A stretch of 56,134 nt of DNA, from positions 1 to 56,134 of the forward strand of contig NZ_JAELVH010000008.1 in assembly GCF_019399235.1 (NCBI RefSeq). The letters run 5' to 3'. Within the stretch, counting starts at the first letter, position 1. The number at the start of each line of letters is the position of its first letter. Positions 16,866 to 25,402 of this stretch are shown here, piece by piece. Origin of the DNA: Streptomyces poriferorum. GTDB taxonomy: Bacteria > Actinomycetota > Actinomycetes > Streptomycetales > Streptomycetaceae. A program made the translations under genes and the position numbers. A model generated the notes under the pieces. It did no database searches, had not been told where the DNA came from, and was given only the letters and a program-made list of their open reading frames with translations.

Positions 16866-17075
16866 ATGGGTTGCACACCCGAGCCTACGGGCGACCCGGA
16901 ACACACGTCGACCGTCCCTGTGCGGCGCCCGGAGCAGTCCGGTGCCCTCCCTGCGGGGTCCTTCGCCGGCGAGGACGTCCCAGTGAGGCGGCACCGTGTA
17001 CTGCGATCCCTGGCCCGCACCGGCAGCCATGGACTGGTCCATGGCCTGGCGTCAGCAGCCGCGGGGCTGTCGTGA
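16866..17075 (+). CDS. Small unidentified protein in accessory island
   Basis: 69-residue ORF starting MGCTPEPTGDPEHTS and ending HGLVHGLASAAAGLS. It has a strong GAAGGAGAG ribosome site 4-5 bases before the ATG, and a perfect 11-bp hairpin lies 35 bp after its stop, so it looks like a real single-gene unit. Third codon positions are G/C-rich but less so than in the neighbours. I do not recognise it and see no signal peptide or membrane helix. It lies between the decayed protease gene and cassette A. It could be a small peptide belonging to that system, or a fragment of something larger. Confidence 0.45.
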   Translation: MGCTPEPTGDPEHTSTVPVRRPEQSGALPAGSFAGEDVPVRRHRVLRSLARTGSHGLVHGLASAAAGLS

Positions 17076-17110
17076 CCGGCTTCGTCCGGTGGAACCAGAG
17101 GTGATGTGCC

Positions 17111-17140
17111 GGGCCCGCCGCTTCCTTGAGCGGCGGGCCC
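17111..17140 (+). terminator. Hairpin terminator after small ORF
   Basis: Perfect 11-bp stem GGGCCCGCCGC (17111-17121 with 17130-17140, loop TTCCTTGA). Confidence 0.7.
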
Positions 17141-17196
17141 CCTCCCCTTCCGGTCATGCGGACCGACCGGCCACCCGGTGCCGGCGACGACTCCCG

Positions 17197-17257
17197 CACG
17201 CTACGGCTGTCGGCAGGGCTCCACGCTACGGCTGTCAGCAGGCCGCACGCTGTTGAC
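17197..17257 (+). repeat. 25-bp direct repeat upstream of cassette A
   Basis: A 21-base sequence beginning CACGCTACGGCTGTC occurs at 17197-17217 and 17222-17242 (one mismatch, period 25), with a partial third copy starting CACGCTG after 17246. It lies 180-240 bp before the first cassette A gene in an otherwise featureless 360-bp gap (17076-17436), where I see no further gene. Confidence 0.6.
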
Positions 17258-17436
17258 CGGGTGCGGGTCCTCACGGATCCGAGGTGGCTCCGTGCCCCGC
17301 GGCCCACCCGGGAGGGTCCGGCAACGGGGGCGCCGGACGAGAACCGGGCCGGCGCGTGTCTGCGTCCTGGTCCATGTACCTCGCATCGGCCGCCTACGGC
17401 CGTTAGCCTGCGGGTAGTTGGGGAACGGGGGGCTTC

Positions 17437-17976
17437 ATGGACGACAGCGGGACCCGTATTACGCGCATCGAGATGCCGGACGGCACACCGGTCTGGGCAC
17501 GGATCTCCGGAGCCGAGGAACTGGACCGTCCGGAGCCCGGTGGACTGACTTTCACGGACACCGGATTCGGGAATCTCACCGACCAGGTGCAGGCCCGGGT
17601 GGAGAGCCTGCACTCCGTGGTGACCAGCGTCGCGCGCTCGCTCGCCGTGCCGCTGCGTGCGGTGCGGCCGGACGAGGTCAGCGTCGAGTTCGGGATCGAG
17701 CTCACCGCCAAGTCCGGCAAGGTCGTCGGACTGCTCGCGGACGGCGAGGCCAAGGGCGCGATCAAGGTCACGCTCACCTGGAACGGCGGCGGGCCACCGG
17801 TCGATCCGCCCCCACCGGCACCCGTACCCGTGCCCGTTCAGGCACCTGCGCCTCCGGTTCCGTTCGCGCCCCCGGCACCACCGGCGCCCGTGCCCCCGTC
17901 GCCGCACGCCGGGGCAGCCCCCGGCGCACCGGCACACCCCGACGGCGCGGACGACACCGACGGCGGCGGGGTATGA
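17437..17976 (+). CDS. Trypco1 (CU044_2847-like) protein with proline-rich tail
   Basis: 179-residue protein. Residues 1-110 match the small trypsin-co-occurring domain 1 (CU044_2847 family), with the characteristic end RPDEVSVEFGIELTAKSGKVVGLLADGEAKGAIKVTLTW. The rest is a Pro/Ala-rich tail. Such proteins accompany trypsin-like or CHAT proteases in predicted conflict systems and probably act as adaptors. The stop overlaps the protease start (ATGA), so the two are made together. GGGGGG precedes ATG 17437. It is a paralogue of the product of 31174-31587. Confidence 0.85.
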   Translation: MDDSGTRITRIEMPDGTPVWARISGAEELDRPEPGGLTFTDTGFGNLTDQVQARVESLHSVVTSVARSLAVPLRAVRPDEVSVEFGIELTAKSGKVVGLLADGEAKGAIKVTLTWNGGGPPVDPPPPAPVPVPVQAPAPPVPFAPPAPPAPVPPSPHAGAAPGAPAHPDGADDTDGGGV

Positions 17977-20057
17977 CCTCGGACCCCGACGGGGGCGCAG
18001 AGGGCGGCCAGGGACAGTCGGACGCTGCTCTTCTGGGCCTCGTGGAGGACGCGACCGTACGTATCCATGCACCGGCGTCCGGGTATGACCCTGACGGACC
18101 GGGCGGTCAGGCCCCGGGAGGGGAGTTCCTGGGGAGCGGGTTCTTCATCGCTCCGAGCTGGATCCTGACGTGCGCCCATGTGGCCATGCGGGGGGAGGGG
18201 GGCATGGTGAACGTCGTGTTCAAGGGGGACCGGTACACCGGCGAGCTCGCCGAGGTCCCCGGCAAGGTCGTCGTCGCGATGCCCGGCGCCCGGCCGCCGG
18301 GGACGTCCGGCTGGCCGGCCCCCGACCTCGCGCTCATCCAGCTCCGACGGCCCGTCGAGCACGCCTGTGTGTACGTCGCCGAGCGCTCCGGTGCCCTGCT
18401 CCGCGGCGGCGACATCCGCTGCGTGGGGTGGGTCAACTCGCCCGGCGGCGGCCTGAAGCTGCGCAACGGCACCTACCGGGTGAACGGTTCCTACGGTGCC
18501 GCCGACGATGTGGAGCAGGTCGTCCTCCTCGACGAGGGCTGGCTGGAGCCGGGCATGTCCGGCGGGCCCGTGATCGACTTCGCCCGGGGCGAGGTGGTCG
18601 GGGTGGTCAAGTCGCGGCTGGACAGGCAGCAGGGCGGCACGGCCGTCGGGATCGAGCGGCTGCGCACGCTGGAGGTGCCGTCCACGCCGATCGAGACCGA
18701 GACCGACGACACCTATCAGGCCGTGTTCCACGCCCACGACCGCTACCACGCGGACCGGCACAACGTCGCGGTCGGCACCGAGCGGACCTGGACCGACGTG
18801 CAGAGCGAACTGCCGGGACCCCCCGCCGGCATCCTCGGCCCGCGGCTGCGCGCGGATCTGCTCGGGCGGCTCGCCGAGCTCCCGCCACCGGCCAGCACCC
18901 GCAGTCTGCTCGCCCTCCTCGACCGCCTGCCCGGCGTCTACTCCCGTGACCACCGGCCGGCCCCGCGCGGCTGGCGGGACGGTCTGGGGGTGCTGTACGA
19001 GACCCGCGTCCGCGACCGGCAGGCCCGCTTCGAACTGATCGTGCGCTACTGCATGGGCGTCCTCACGGCGGACCGGCCCTGCGGACAGCTCTCCGTCACC
19101 AACGCCAAGGCGCTGTGGGGGTGGGTGAAACGGATCGCCGACGTCGAATTGTCCCGGGACCTGCGCGGGCAGCTCGACATGGAGTGGGCGGCCATCCGGC
19201 TGCGCCTGGAGCAGAACCGTCAGCAGGCCGTGCGCCCGTCCGTGAGCGAACCCGTCCTGTACGGGGACCGCGACGGAGTCGTGCTGAACGTGGACCTCCA
19301 GGGCTGGGCCCGCGACCAGTACGACTGGCGGGTAGCCGTCGACCGGCAGGCTTCGGGGGCGGAGCCCATCGACGAGGACAGCCGCGGCGCCCCGCTCGGC
19401 ACCGTTCCCGACCGGCTCGCCGCCGCGCTCGCCGAGGCCTTCCGGCGGTGCGACGAGCCGGGCAGTCCGGCGATGCTCCAGGTCGTCGTGGCGCCCGCGC
19501 TCTTCGGACTCGCGGTCGACGACTGGGTGCTCCCGTCGAACGGGCTGCCGCTCGGAGCCGTACGTCCGGTGGTCCTGCGCAGTTCGTACCAGGGGCCGGC
19601 CGACGAGCGACGGGCGCGCTGGGAGCCCGGGCCGGCGCCCGGGCTCCGTGCCGAAGCGGTCGACTGCGAGGACGATTTGAGGGTACGTGTACCGGATGTG
19701 ACCCGGCTGCGGACCCTGGCGCACGACACCGTGCCGGTCCTCTGCCGCTACGGCAGCCGGCCGGACCCCGACACCACCGCCGGTGTGGTGCGGCTGATCG
19801 ACGCCGGTTTCGGGGCCGTCCTGCTGCAGCGAAGGGCCGCGGAGGCCGACACGGTCTGCAGGGAATTCCACCGACGCGTGGCCGAGGCGGTGTCGGACGC
19901 CGGCGCCCGGGACCGGCTGCCGTGGAAGATCCATGAGTTGAGAAGAGGAGTGGGGGCGGGACGTACGGAGATGTTCTGGTCCGACGGAGTCGCCCTGTAC
20001 TGCGAAGACCCGAACCATGCACTGCCGGATTCCGACGGGTTCCTGGAGGCGCCGTGA
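17973..20057 (+). CDS. Trypsin-like serine protease with VMAP C-terminal domain
   Basis: 694-residue protein. The N-terminal trypsin fold (about 20-230) has a complete triad: H69 in LTCAHV, D118 in PDLALIQL and S196 in PGMSGGPV. No signal peptide is present, so it should act in the cytoplasm. The large C-terminal part (about 250-690) fits the vWA-MoxR-associated protein (VMAP) type, ending with TVPVLCRYGSRP, AGFGAVLLQRRAAEADTVCREFHRR and a tail around MFWSDGVALYCEDP. In the predicted conflict systems, VMAP couples the protease to the MoxR/vWA pair, which is encoded directly downstream here. Start ATG 17973 overlaps the Trypco1 stop. A decayed second copy lies at 16203-16640. The target protein is unknown. 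Confidence 0.88.
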   Translation: MTSDPDGGAEGGQGQSDAALLGLVEDATVRIHAPASGYDPDGPGGQAPGGEFLGSGFFIAPSWILTCAHVAMRGEGGMVNVVFKGDRYTGELAEVPGKVVVAMPGARPPGTSGWPAPDLALIQLRRPVEHACVYVAERSGALLRGGDIRCVGWVNSPGGGLKLRNGTYRVNGSYGAADDVEQVVLLDEGWLEPGMSGGPVIDFARGEVVGVVKSRLDRQQGGTAVGIERLRTLEVPSTPIETETDDTYQAVFHAHDRYHADRHNVAVGTERTWTDVQSELPGPPAGILGPRLRADLLGRLAELPPPASTRSLLALLDRLPGVYSRDHRPAPRGWRDGLGVLYETRVRDRQARFELIVRYCMGVLTADRPCGQLSVTNAKALWGWVKRIADVELSRDLRGQLDMEWAAIRLRLEQNRQQAVRPSVSEPVLYGDRDGVVLNVDLQGWARDQYDWRVAVDRQASGAEPIDEDSRGAPLGTVPDRLAAALAEAFRRCDEPGSPAMLQVVVAPALFGLAVDDWVLPSNGLPLGAVRPVVLRSSYQGPADERRARWEPGPAPGLRAEAVDCEDDLRVRVPDVTRLRTLAHDTVPVLCRYGSRPDPDTTAGVVRLIDAGFGAVLLQRRAAEADTVCREFHRRVAEAVSDAGARDRLPWKIHELRRGVGAGRTEMFWSDGVALYCEDPNHALPDSDGFLEAP

Positions 20058-20094
20058 CGCGAAGTTTCCCACCGAGCACCCGGAGCCCAAGAGG

Positions 20095-20139
20095 CCTGCC
20101 CCTTACGGGGGTTACTCCGGATCGATACGGTAAGGCAGG
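20095..20139 (+). other. Potential RNA hairpin in gap before MoxR gene
   Basis: CCTGCC and TTAC (20095-20106) can pair with GTAA and GGCAGG (20130-20139), leaving a two-base bulge, in the 127-bp gap between protease and MoxR genes. It may act as an attenuator or processing site, or may be chance. Confidence 0.35.
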
Positions 20140-20184
20140 TTCGACGGCGGCCGCCCGCAGGCGAGTGACAACGAGGAACACGCT

Positions 20185-21198
20185 ATGAGTGAACCCAGCG
20201 AGTGGCTTATCTACCGAGGCATCGGCGAACCGCACGACGAGGTGGCGCAGCTGCCGCCGCCTCCGCCCTGGCGCGATTTCGCCGGTGCGTCGGGCGGGGC
20301 CGAGTCGGCCGACCGCCGCCTCGGCATTCCCGGACGCATCGCCGATGAGCACCGGCCCGGGGCCGAGGAACTCGAAATGATCAACGCCGCACTGTACTTG
20401 CGGCGTCCACTGCTGGTCACCGGCGACCCGGGCGCGGGGAAGAGCACCCTGGCCCACTCCGTCGCGCGGGAGCTGGAGTTCGGCAAGGTGCTGCGCTGGC
20501 CCGTCGTCAGCCGCACCACGCTGCTGGACGGCCTCTACCACTACGACGCCATCGCCCGGCTGCAGGACGTGCAGATCGCCTCGCACGCCGCCGCCGGCGG
20601 CGGTGGGGCCGGCGCGGACTCGGCCCAGAGCGTGGGCAGTTACATCCGCCTGGGTCCGCTGGGCACCGCGCTGCTGCCGTCGGACCGGCCGCGGGTGCTG
20701 CTCATCGACGAGCTGGACAAGAGCGACATCGACCTGCCGAACGACCTGCTCAACGTGCTGGAGGAGGGCGAGTTCGCCATCCCCGAGCTGGAACGGATCG
20801 CGGACCGGCTGCCCGACGGCGAGGCGGACGTGCTCGACCACGACGGCAACAAGGTGCGGATCAAGGGCGGCCGGGTGCAGTGCCGGGCCTTCCCGTTCGT
20901 GGTGCTCACCAGTAACGGTGAGCGGGACTTCCCCGCCCCGCTGATGCGCCGCTGCATTCACCTGGAGCTGGGGCGCCCCGATCACAAGCGGCTGGCCGCG
21001 TTCGTCAAGGCGCACCTGGGCGAGGAGGCGGCCCGGTCCAGCGAGGACCTCATCACGCTCTTCCTGGAGCGCTCACGCAGCGAACTCCTGGCCACCGACC
21101 AGTTGCTGAACGCGATCTACCTCACCCAGGCAGCGGCGCCGACCGGCCGCGACCGGCTCGCCGACCTGCTCATCCAGCGACTCGACCGGCCGAGGTGA
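20185..21198 (+). CDS. MoxR-type AAA+ ATPase
   Basis: 337-residue AAA+ ATPase. Walker A is G80-D-P-G-A-G-K86-S-T; Walker B is VLLIDELDKSD with D175 and E176. Sensor 1 is LTSNGERDFP and the arginine-finger region is LMRRCIHLEL. A 70-residue N-terminal extension precedes the core. MoxR ATPases remodel or activate vWA-domain partners; the partner is probably the 1226-residue protein encoded 7 bp downstream. GAGGAA precedes ATG 20185. It is only distantly similar to the ChlI-like ATPase of cassette C. Confidence 0.9.
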   Translation: MSEPSEWLIYRGIGEPHDEVAQLPPPPPWRDFAGASGGAESADRRLGIPGRIADEHRPGAEELEMINAALYLRRPLLVTGDPGAGKSTLAHSVARELEFGKVLRWPVVSRTTLLDGLYHYDAIARLQDVQIASHAAAGGGGAGADSAQSVGSYIRLGPLGTALLPSDRPRVLLIDELDKSDIDLPNDLLNVLEEGEFAIPELERIADRLPDGEADVLDHDGNKVRIKGGRVQCRAFPFVVLTSNGERDFPAPLMRRCIHLELGRPDHKRLAAFVKAHLGEEAARSSEDLITLFLERSRSELLATDQLLNAIYLTQAAAPTGRDRLADLLIQRLDRPR

Positions 21199-21205
21199 CG
21201 CGCTG

Positions 21206-24200
21206 ATGCGTGCGGCGGACGGGACGCCTGGGGCCCCAGGGGGCCGGGAGTCGGGTGGAGCACCTGGGGCCCCAGGGGACCCGGGGCCGGGTGGGGCGCC
21301 CGGCCTGGGCGGCACGGCTCCCGGCGCGGGCCCGGACGGCGTGGCGCCCGGTGAGGGCATGAGCGGCTCGGTATCCGGCGCGAGGGAGGGCGGCTCGGTA
21401 TCCGGTGCGGGTCCGGGCGGCGTGGCGCCCGGCGCGGGCCCGGACGGCGCGGGTCCGGGCGGCGTGCCCCCCGGCGCGGGTCCGGACGGCGCGGCGCCCG
21501 GTGAGGGGCAGCTGGCGACCCTGGTTGCCCGCCTGCGCGGAGCCGGGCTCGACCCCGACGTGGAGCAGCTGTGCGACGCGCTCTGGCTGGCCCGGTGGAC
21601 CCGCAGCGCCGACGAGCCCGCAACGGACCGGGCCGGGACCGAGGGGCAGGGCGAGCCCTCGACGGCACCGCTCCCCGCGGAGCCCGTGCCCCCCACCCGT
21701 ACCGGAACGGGGGCCACGCCGGAGAGCGATGACCGTGACGTGGACGAGGAGGCCGCACCCGAGGTGCCGCGTGGGCCGAGCGGCGACGGGAAGATCTCCC
21801 TCTACCCCCTCCCGGGCCGGGCGCCCGCGTCCCGCGACGGCGACCGCGGATCCAGCCGGCGGCCCCCGGCAGGCGCCCCCGACACCGCGCTCACCTTCGG
21901 TGTGCCCGCCACCCCCGTGCTGCCCGCCCCTCTCGAACTCACCCGCGCCCTGCGCCCGTTACAGCGCTACCACCCGGCCTCCGCACCGCTGCGACGCGCC
22001 CTGGACGAGACGGCGACCGCGGAACGCAGCGCTCGGGCGGGCGGCATGATCATGCCGGTGTTCCGTGGCATCCGCCGGGGCGACGCCATCCTCCAGTGCG
22101 TCATGGACGCCTCCTCCTCCATGCTGGTGTGGGACCGGATGTTTCACGAACTCCAACGCATATTCGCCCAGTTGGGTGCCTTCCGTGATGTCCAGGTGCG
22201 CTATCTGCATCAGGGGCCCGACGGCGGATGCGCGGTCAGCCGCAGCTCCGACCCGGCCGCGGGCCCCCTGCACTCCGCGGACCGCCTCAGCGATCCGACC
22301 GGGCGCCGGGTCACCGTCGTGATCAGCGACTGCGCCGGACCGCTCTGGCACAGCGGACGCGCCCACCGGCTGCTGCACCAGCTGGCCTGCCAGTCCCCGG
22401 TCGCCGTCCTGCAACCGCTGCCGCAGCGCATGTGGAGCCGGACCAGGCTGCCCGTCACCTTCGGCTCCCTCTCGCGGGGCGACGGCCCGGCCGGAGCGGC
22501 GCAGCTGAAGGTCGCCGAGGACGCCGGAACCGGCCCCGCCGTGCACCCCGGAGCCCTGGCCGTCCCGGTCCTCCCGCCGACGGCGGACGCGCTCGGGGCC
22601 TGGGCCCGGCTGCTCTCCGGCACCGGTGCGGCCAGGATCGACGGAGCGGTCGGCTGGGTGCGGGCCGACCAGCCCGCGGCAGCGGCCCAGCGGTCCGGCG
22701 GATCGCTCTCCTCGCTCCAGCTCGTCAGCCGCTTCCGCTCGGTGGCCTCACCGGCCGCCGGGCAGCTGGCCGTCCATCTGGCGGCCGCCCCCCTCTATCT
22801 CCCGGTGATGCAGCTCGTGCAGCGCACGATGCTGCCCCACTCGGGACCCTCCGAACTGGCCGAGGTGCTGCTCAGCGGACTACTCACCCGTGCCGACGGC
22901 GGTGGCGGGCGCGGGCAGTGGTACGCGTTCGAGCCCGGCGTCCAGGACGCACTCCTCGGACCGCTCGGCCGTGACGAGGCCCTGCTCGTGCTGAAGCACT
23001 GTTCGCAGTACATCGAGCAGCGGTTCGGCAAGGGCGGCCCCAATTTCCCTGCCCTGGCCTTCGCCCAGCTCGGGGACGGCACGCTGCGCGGTGCACGGCC
23101 CGAGGCCACCACCCGGACCCGGCCCGGTGACGGGGCGTGGGACGCCGGCCAGGGCGAGAAGAACGGTGGCGGTGAGCCGGACGGGATCGAGGGCGAGGAG
23201 GACGAGCCCGGCGACGGCCGGGGCGTTCCCCACGCGTTCGCCGAGGTCGCGGCCCGCGTGCTGGAGCGTTTCATGCCCGTGCCCCCCGGGTTCGTGAGCC
23301 AGGAGCCCACCGACGGGTCGGGCCTCCCGGAAGCCGCTACGAGCCCCGCGGTGGAACAGGCCCGCGAGCTCGTGCGGCAGTTCGAGGCGGACAAGATGGT
23401 GCAGCGCCTGATCGACGCCGTCCAGCTGCTGAGAGGAGCCGCCGGGAACGCCCCGCGGTCCGCCGCGGGCCCGGAGCTCTGGGCCGAGTACGCGCGGTGC
23501 GCGCTGAGGCTCTGGGAGGTGCGGGGCGGCGACGAACTCCTCGACGAGGCCAGGAGGGCCGCCGAACGGGCCGCGGCCCACCCCGGTGCCGTACGCGAAC
23601 GCGCGGTGCTGGCCCAGGTGCTGCACGCGGCGGCCGACGACGGGCGGCGGCGCGGGGACCGGCGCGGCGCCCTGGACCTCCTGCGGCGCGCCGAGCGCGA
23701 GTACATCCTCGCCTGCGCGGCCCCCGGAATGGAGCCCGCCGAAGCCCTCCGGCTCACCCTGGAGCGGGTGCGGGCCCTGGAGGCGCAGTGGCGGCTGGAC
23801 GGCGACAGCGCTCTGCTCCAGGGCGCCTGCGGAATGCTGGAGGCCTTCGCCGACTCCTGGCCAGACCAGGAGAACCGCCCGGCCGCCCTGCCGCTGCAGC
23901 ACGGCCGGACGCTGCTGAAACTGGCCCGCGCCACCGAGGACCCGGAGCAGTCCCAGGAGTACGCACGGCAGTCCGCCCGCTCCCTGCGCACCGCGTTCAC
24001 CCAGGGCGGCGGACACACCACGGGCACCGAGAACCGCATCGTGCTGGATCTGGTGGACGCCCTGCTCGCCTCGGGCGAGGAGCCGGACGAGGCAGCGGTC
24101 CTGACCGGCCAGGCGCTGGAGACCGTACGCGAGGGGCGGCAGCGCGCGCAGTTGCAGACCAGAGCCGGACGGGTCCGGGCGGCCCGCTACGAGCACACCG

Positions 24201-24886
24201 GCGACCCGGCCGAACTCGTGTCCGCCGCCGAGTGGTTCGCCCGCGCCGCCCGCGGCACCCCGCGCGACTCACGGGCCCACACCGACCTGCTCGCCGAGTG
24301 GGGCGCCACGCTGCTGCGCCGCGCCGAACTGCCGGACGGCGGTGCGTACGTCGGCGCGGCCGTGCGGGTGCTGCGCGACTGCCGGTCCGAGACGCCCGCG
24401 GGCGGTGCGTACCAGTCCGAGCGGCTGCTCATGCTCGGCCGGGCCCTGATGCTGCGGCACCGGGCCGCCGCGGACCGGGTCGACCTGCGGGAGGCCGAGC
24501 ATCTCCTGAGGCTGGCGGCGCAGGAGGCGACGGCCCCGCTGACCGCGGCCCGTTGCTGGCTGGAGCTGGGCCGGGCCTGCCTGGAAGCCGCCGACGTACT
24601 GGACCGTCCGGCCCGGCGGGACGACGCCGCCGAGGCCTTCCGCTCGGCTGCCGAGTCCGCCGCGGAGGCAGAAGCGGAGCAGACGAGTCCACAACAGCTT
24701 CAAGAGTCAGTGGAGTTGGGTGCTACAGCCAACCACTGGCGGGGTAAGACCTATGAGAGTGCGGGGCGCCCCCGGGCCGCGCGGGACGCGTACCGGGCGG
24801 CCCGTCAGGAGTGGCGGAAACTGCCGGACGGTGGCGGCGCGGCGGGGGAGTCGACCGCCGGGCGGCTGGCCGAACTGGAGCGCTGA
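21206..24886 (+). CDS. SAV_2336-type vWA-like giant protein
   Basis: 1226-residue protein. Residues 1-100 are Gly/Pro/Ala low-complexity repeats (units such as GAGPDGVAPG). A predicted SAV_2336-type N-terminal domain follows (about 230-600), with a metal-site motif D301-A-S303-S-S305 (VMDASSSMLVWDRM), the MIDAS pattern of vWA domains. The C-terminal half (about 720-1220) is alpha-helical with TPR-like pairs (for example EYARQSARSLRTAF, EAEHLLRLAAQEATAPLTAARCWLELGRACLEAADV). It is the likely partner of the MoxR ATPase just upstream. TPR-like repeats suggest protein recognition. The start is ATG 21206, and the low-complexity beginning is in frame with good codon usage. Confidence 0.85.
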   Translation: MRAADGTPGAPGGRESGGAPGAPGDPGPGGAPGLGGTAPGAGPDGVAPGEGMSGSVSGAREGGSVSGAGPGGVAPGAGPDGAGPGGVPPGAGPDGAAPGEGQLATLVARLRGAGLDPDVEQLCDALWLARWTRSADEPATDRAGTEGQGEPSTAPLPAEPVPPTRTGTGATPESDDRDVDEEAAPEVPRGPSGDGKISLYPLPGRAPASRDGDRGSSRRPPAGAPDTALTFGVPATPVLPAPLELTRALRPLQRYHPASAPLRRALDETATAERSARAGGMIMPVFRGIRRGDAILQCVMDASSSMLVWDRMFHELQRIFAQLGAFRDVQVRYLHQGPDGGCAVSRSSDPAAGPLHSADRLSDPTGRRVTVVISDCAGPLWHSGRAHRLLHQLACQSPVAVLQPLPQRMWSRTRLPVTFGSLSRGDGPAGAAQLKVAEDAGTGPAVHPGALAVPVLPPTADALGAWARLLSGTGAARIDGAVGWVRADQPAAAAQRSGGSLSSLQLVSRFRSVASPAAGQLAVHLAAAPLYLPVMQLVQRTMLPHSGPSELAEVLLSGLLTRADGGGGRGQWYAFEPGVQDALLGPLGRDEALLVLKHCSQYIEQRFGKGGPNFPALAFAQLGDGTLRGARPEATTRTRPGDGAWDAGQGEKNGGGEPDGIEGEEDEPGDGRGVPHAFAEVAARVLERFMPVPPGFVSQEPTDGSGLPEAATSPAVEQARELVRQFEADKMVQRLIDAVQLLRGAAGNAPRSAAGPELWAEYARCALRLWEVRGGDELLDEARRAAERAAAHPGAVRERAVLAQVLHAAADDGRRRGDRRGALDLLRRAEREYILACAAPGMEPAEALRLTLERVRALEAQWRLDGDSALLQGACGMLEAFADSWPDQENRPAALPLQHGRTLLKLARATEDPEQSQEYARQSARSLRTAFTQGGGHTTGTENRIVLDLVDALLASGEEPDEAAVLTGQALETVREGRQRAQLQTRAGRVRAARYEHTGDPAELVSAAEWFARAARGTPRDSRAHTDLLAEWGATLLRRAELPDGGAYVGAAVRVLRDCRSETPAGGAYQSERLLMLGRALMLRHRAAADRVDLREAEHLLRLAAQEATAPLTAARCWLELGRACLEAADVLDRPARRDDAAEAFRSAAESAAEAEAEQTSPQQLQESVELGATANHWRGKTYESAGRPRAARDAYRAARQEWRKLPDGGGAAGESTAGRLAELER

Positions 24887-25041
24887 GTGCTCAACGACGA
24901 GCACAGGGCGTTGCGCGACCGGTGACGCCCGGTGTGATCCACACGAAGGGCCCGAGGCGGGTCAGGGACGCGGGACCGGCGGTGTGCGCTCAACGGCGAG
25001 CGCGGCACGGCGGTCCCGGTGCTGCACTACGGGGAGGCGTG

Positions 25042-25242
25042 ATGAGCGAGTCGACACGTGAGGACGGAGCGGGAGCGGCGGATTCGTCCGGTGCCGCCGG
25101 CGGGCTGCCGGATCTGCTGGGCCTCGATCTGGAGTCCCTGCGGACCATGGACCATCCCGTGCTGTCCGAGGTGGTCGCGGATCTGCGTGGCCGCGTCGAA
25201 CAGCCGCGGGAGATGCTCTGGGGATTCAACAACGCCTTCTGA
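25042..25242 (+). CDS. fxsA: FxsA-like RiPP precursor peptide (FNNAF C-terminus)
   Basis: 66-residue peptide. A flexible leader (1-20) is followed by the LPDLLGLDLESLRTMDHPVL stretch typical of FXSXX-COOH peptides, then a helical part and the extreme C-terminus L-W-G-F62-N-N64-A-F66. In this family the radical SAM enzyme FxsB joins the aromatic ring of the first residue to the side chain two positions on. Here the usual F-x-S is F-N-N. GGGGAGG lies just before ATG 25042. The maturase gene follows 160 bp downstream. The 155-bp gap upstream holds no gene. Confidence 0.82.
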   Translation: MSESTREDGAGAADSSGAAGGLPDLLGLDLESLRTMDHPVLSEVVADLRGRVEQPREMLWGFNNAF

Positions 25243-25402
25243 GGCGGGGCGCCGCCCCGCGGCCACGCGGTCCGGTGCGCCGACGACCACGACCTCACCG
25301 CCCGGGACCGGCCGGCCCCCGCCGTGCGACGCGGGGCCCTGTGGCCCGGGGCAGCCGGTTCCGGGCTCCGTCCCGGCAGACGTACAGCACGGGGGTGCCC
25401 GA

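Noticed and set aside
15700..17260. Tandem repeats considered as a CRISPR array
   Set aside because: The repeats are adjacent copies without unique spacers of constant length, and no cas genes are present.
24811..25041. N-terminal extension of the FxsA-like peptide to 143 residues
   Set aside because: The extra residues are translated from the preceding gene end and the intergenic gap. GGGGAGG and the family length fix the start at 25042.
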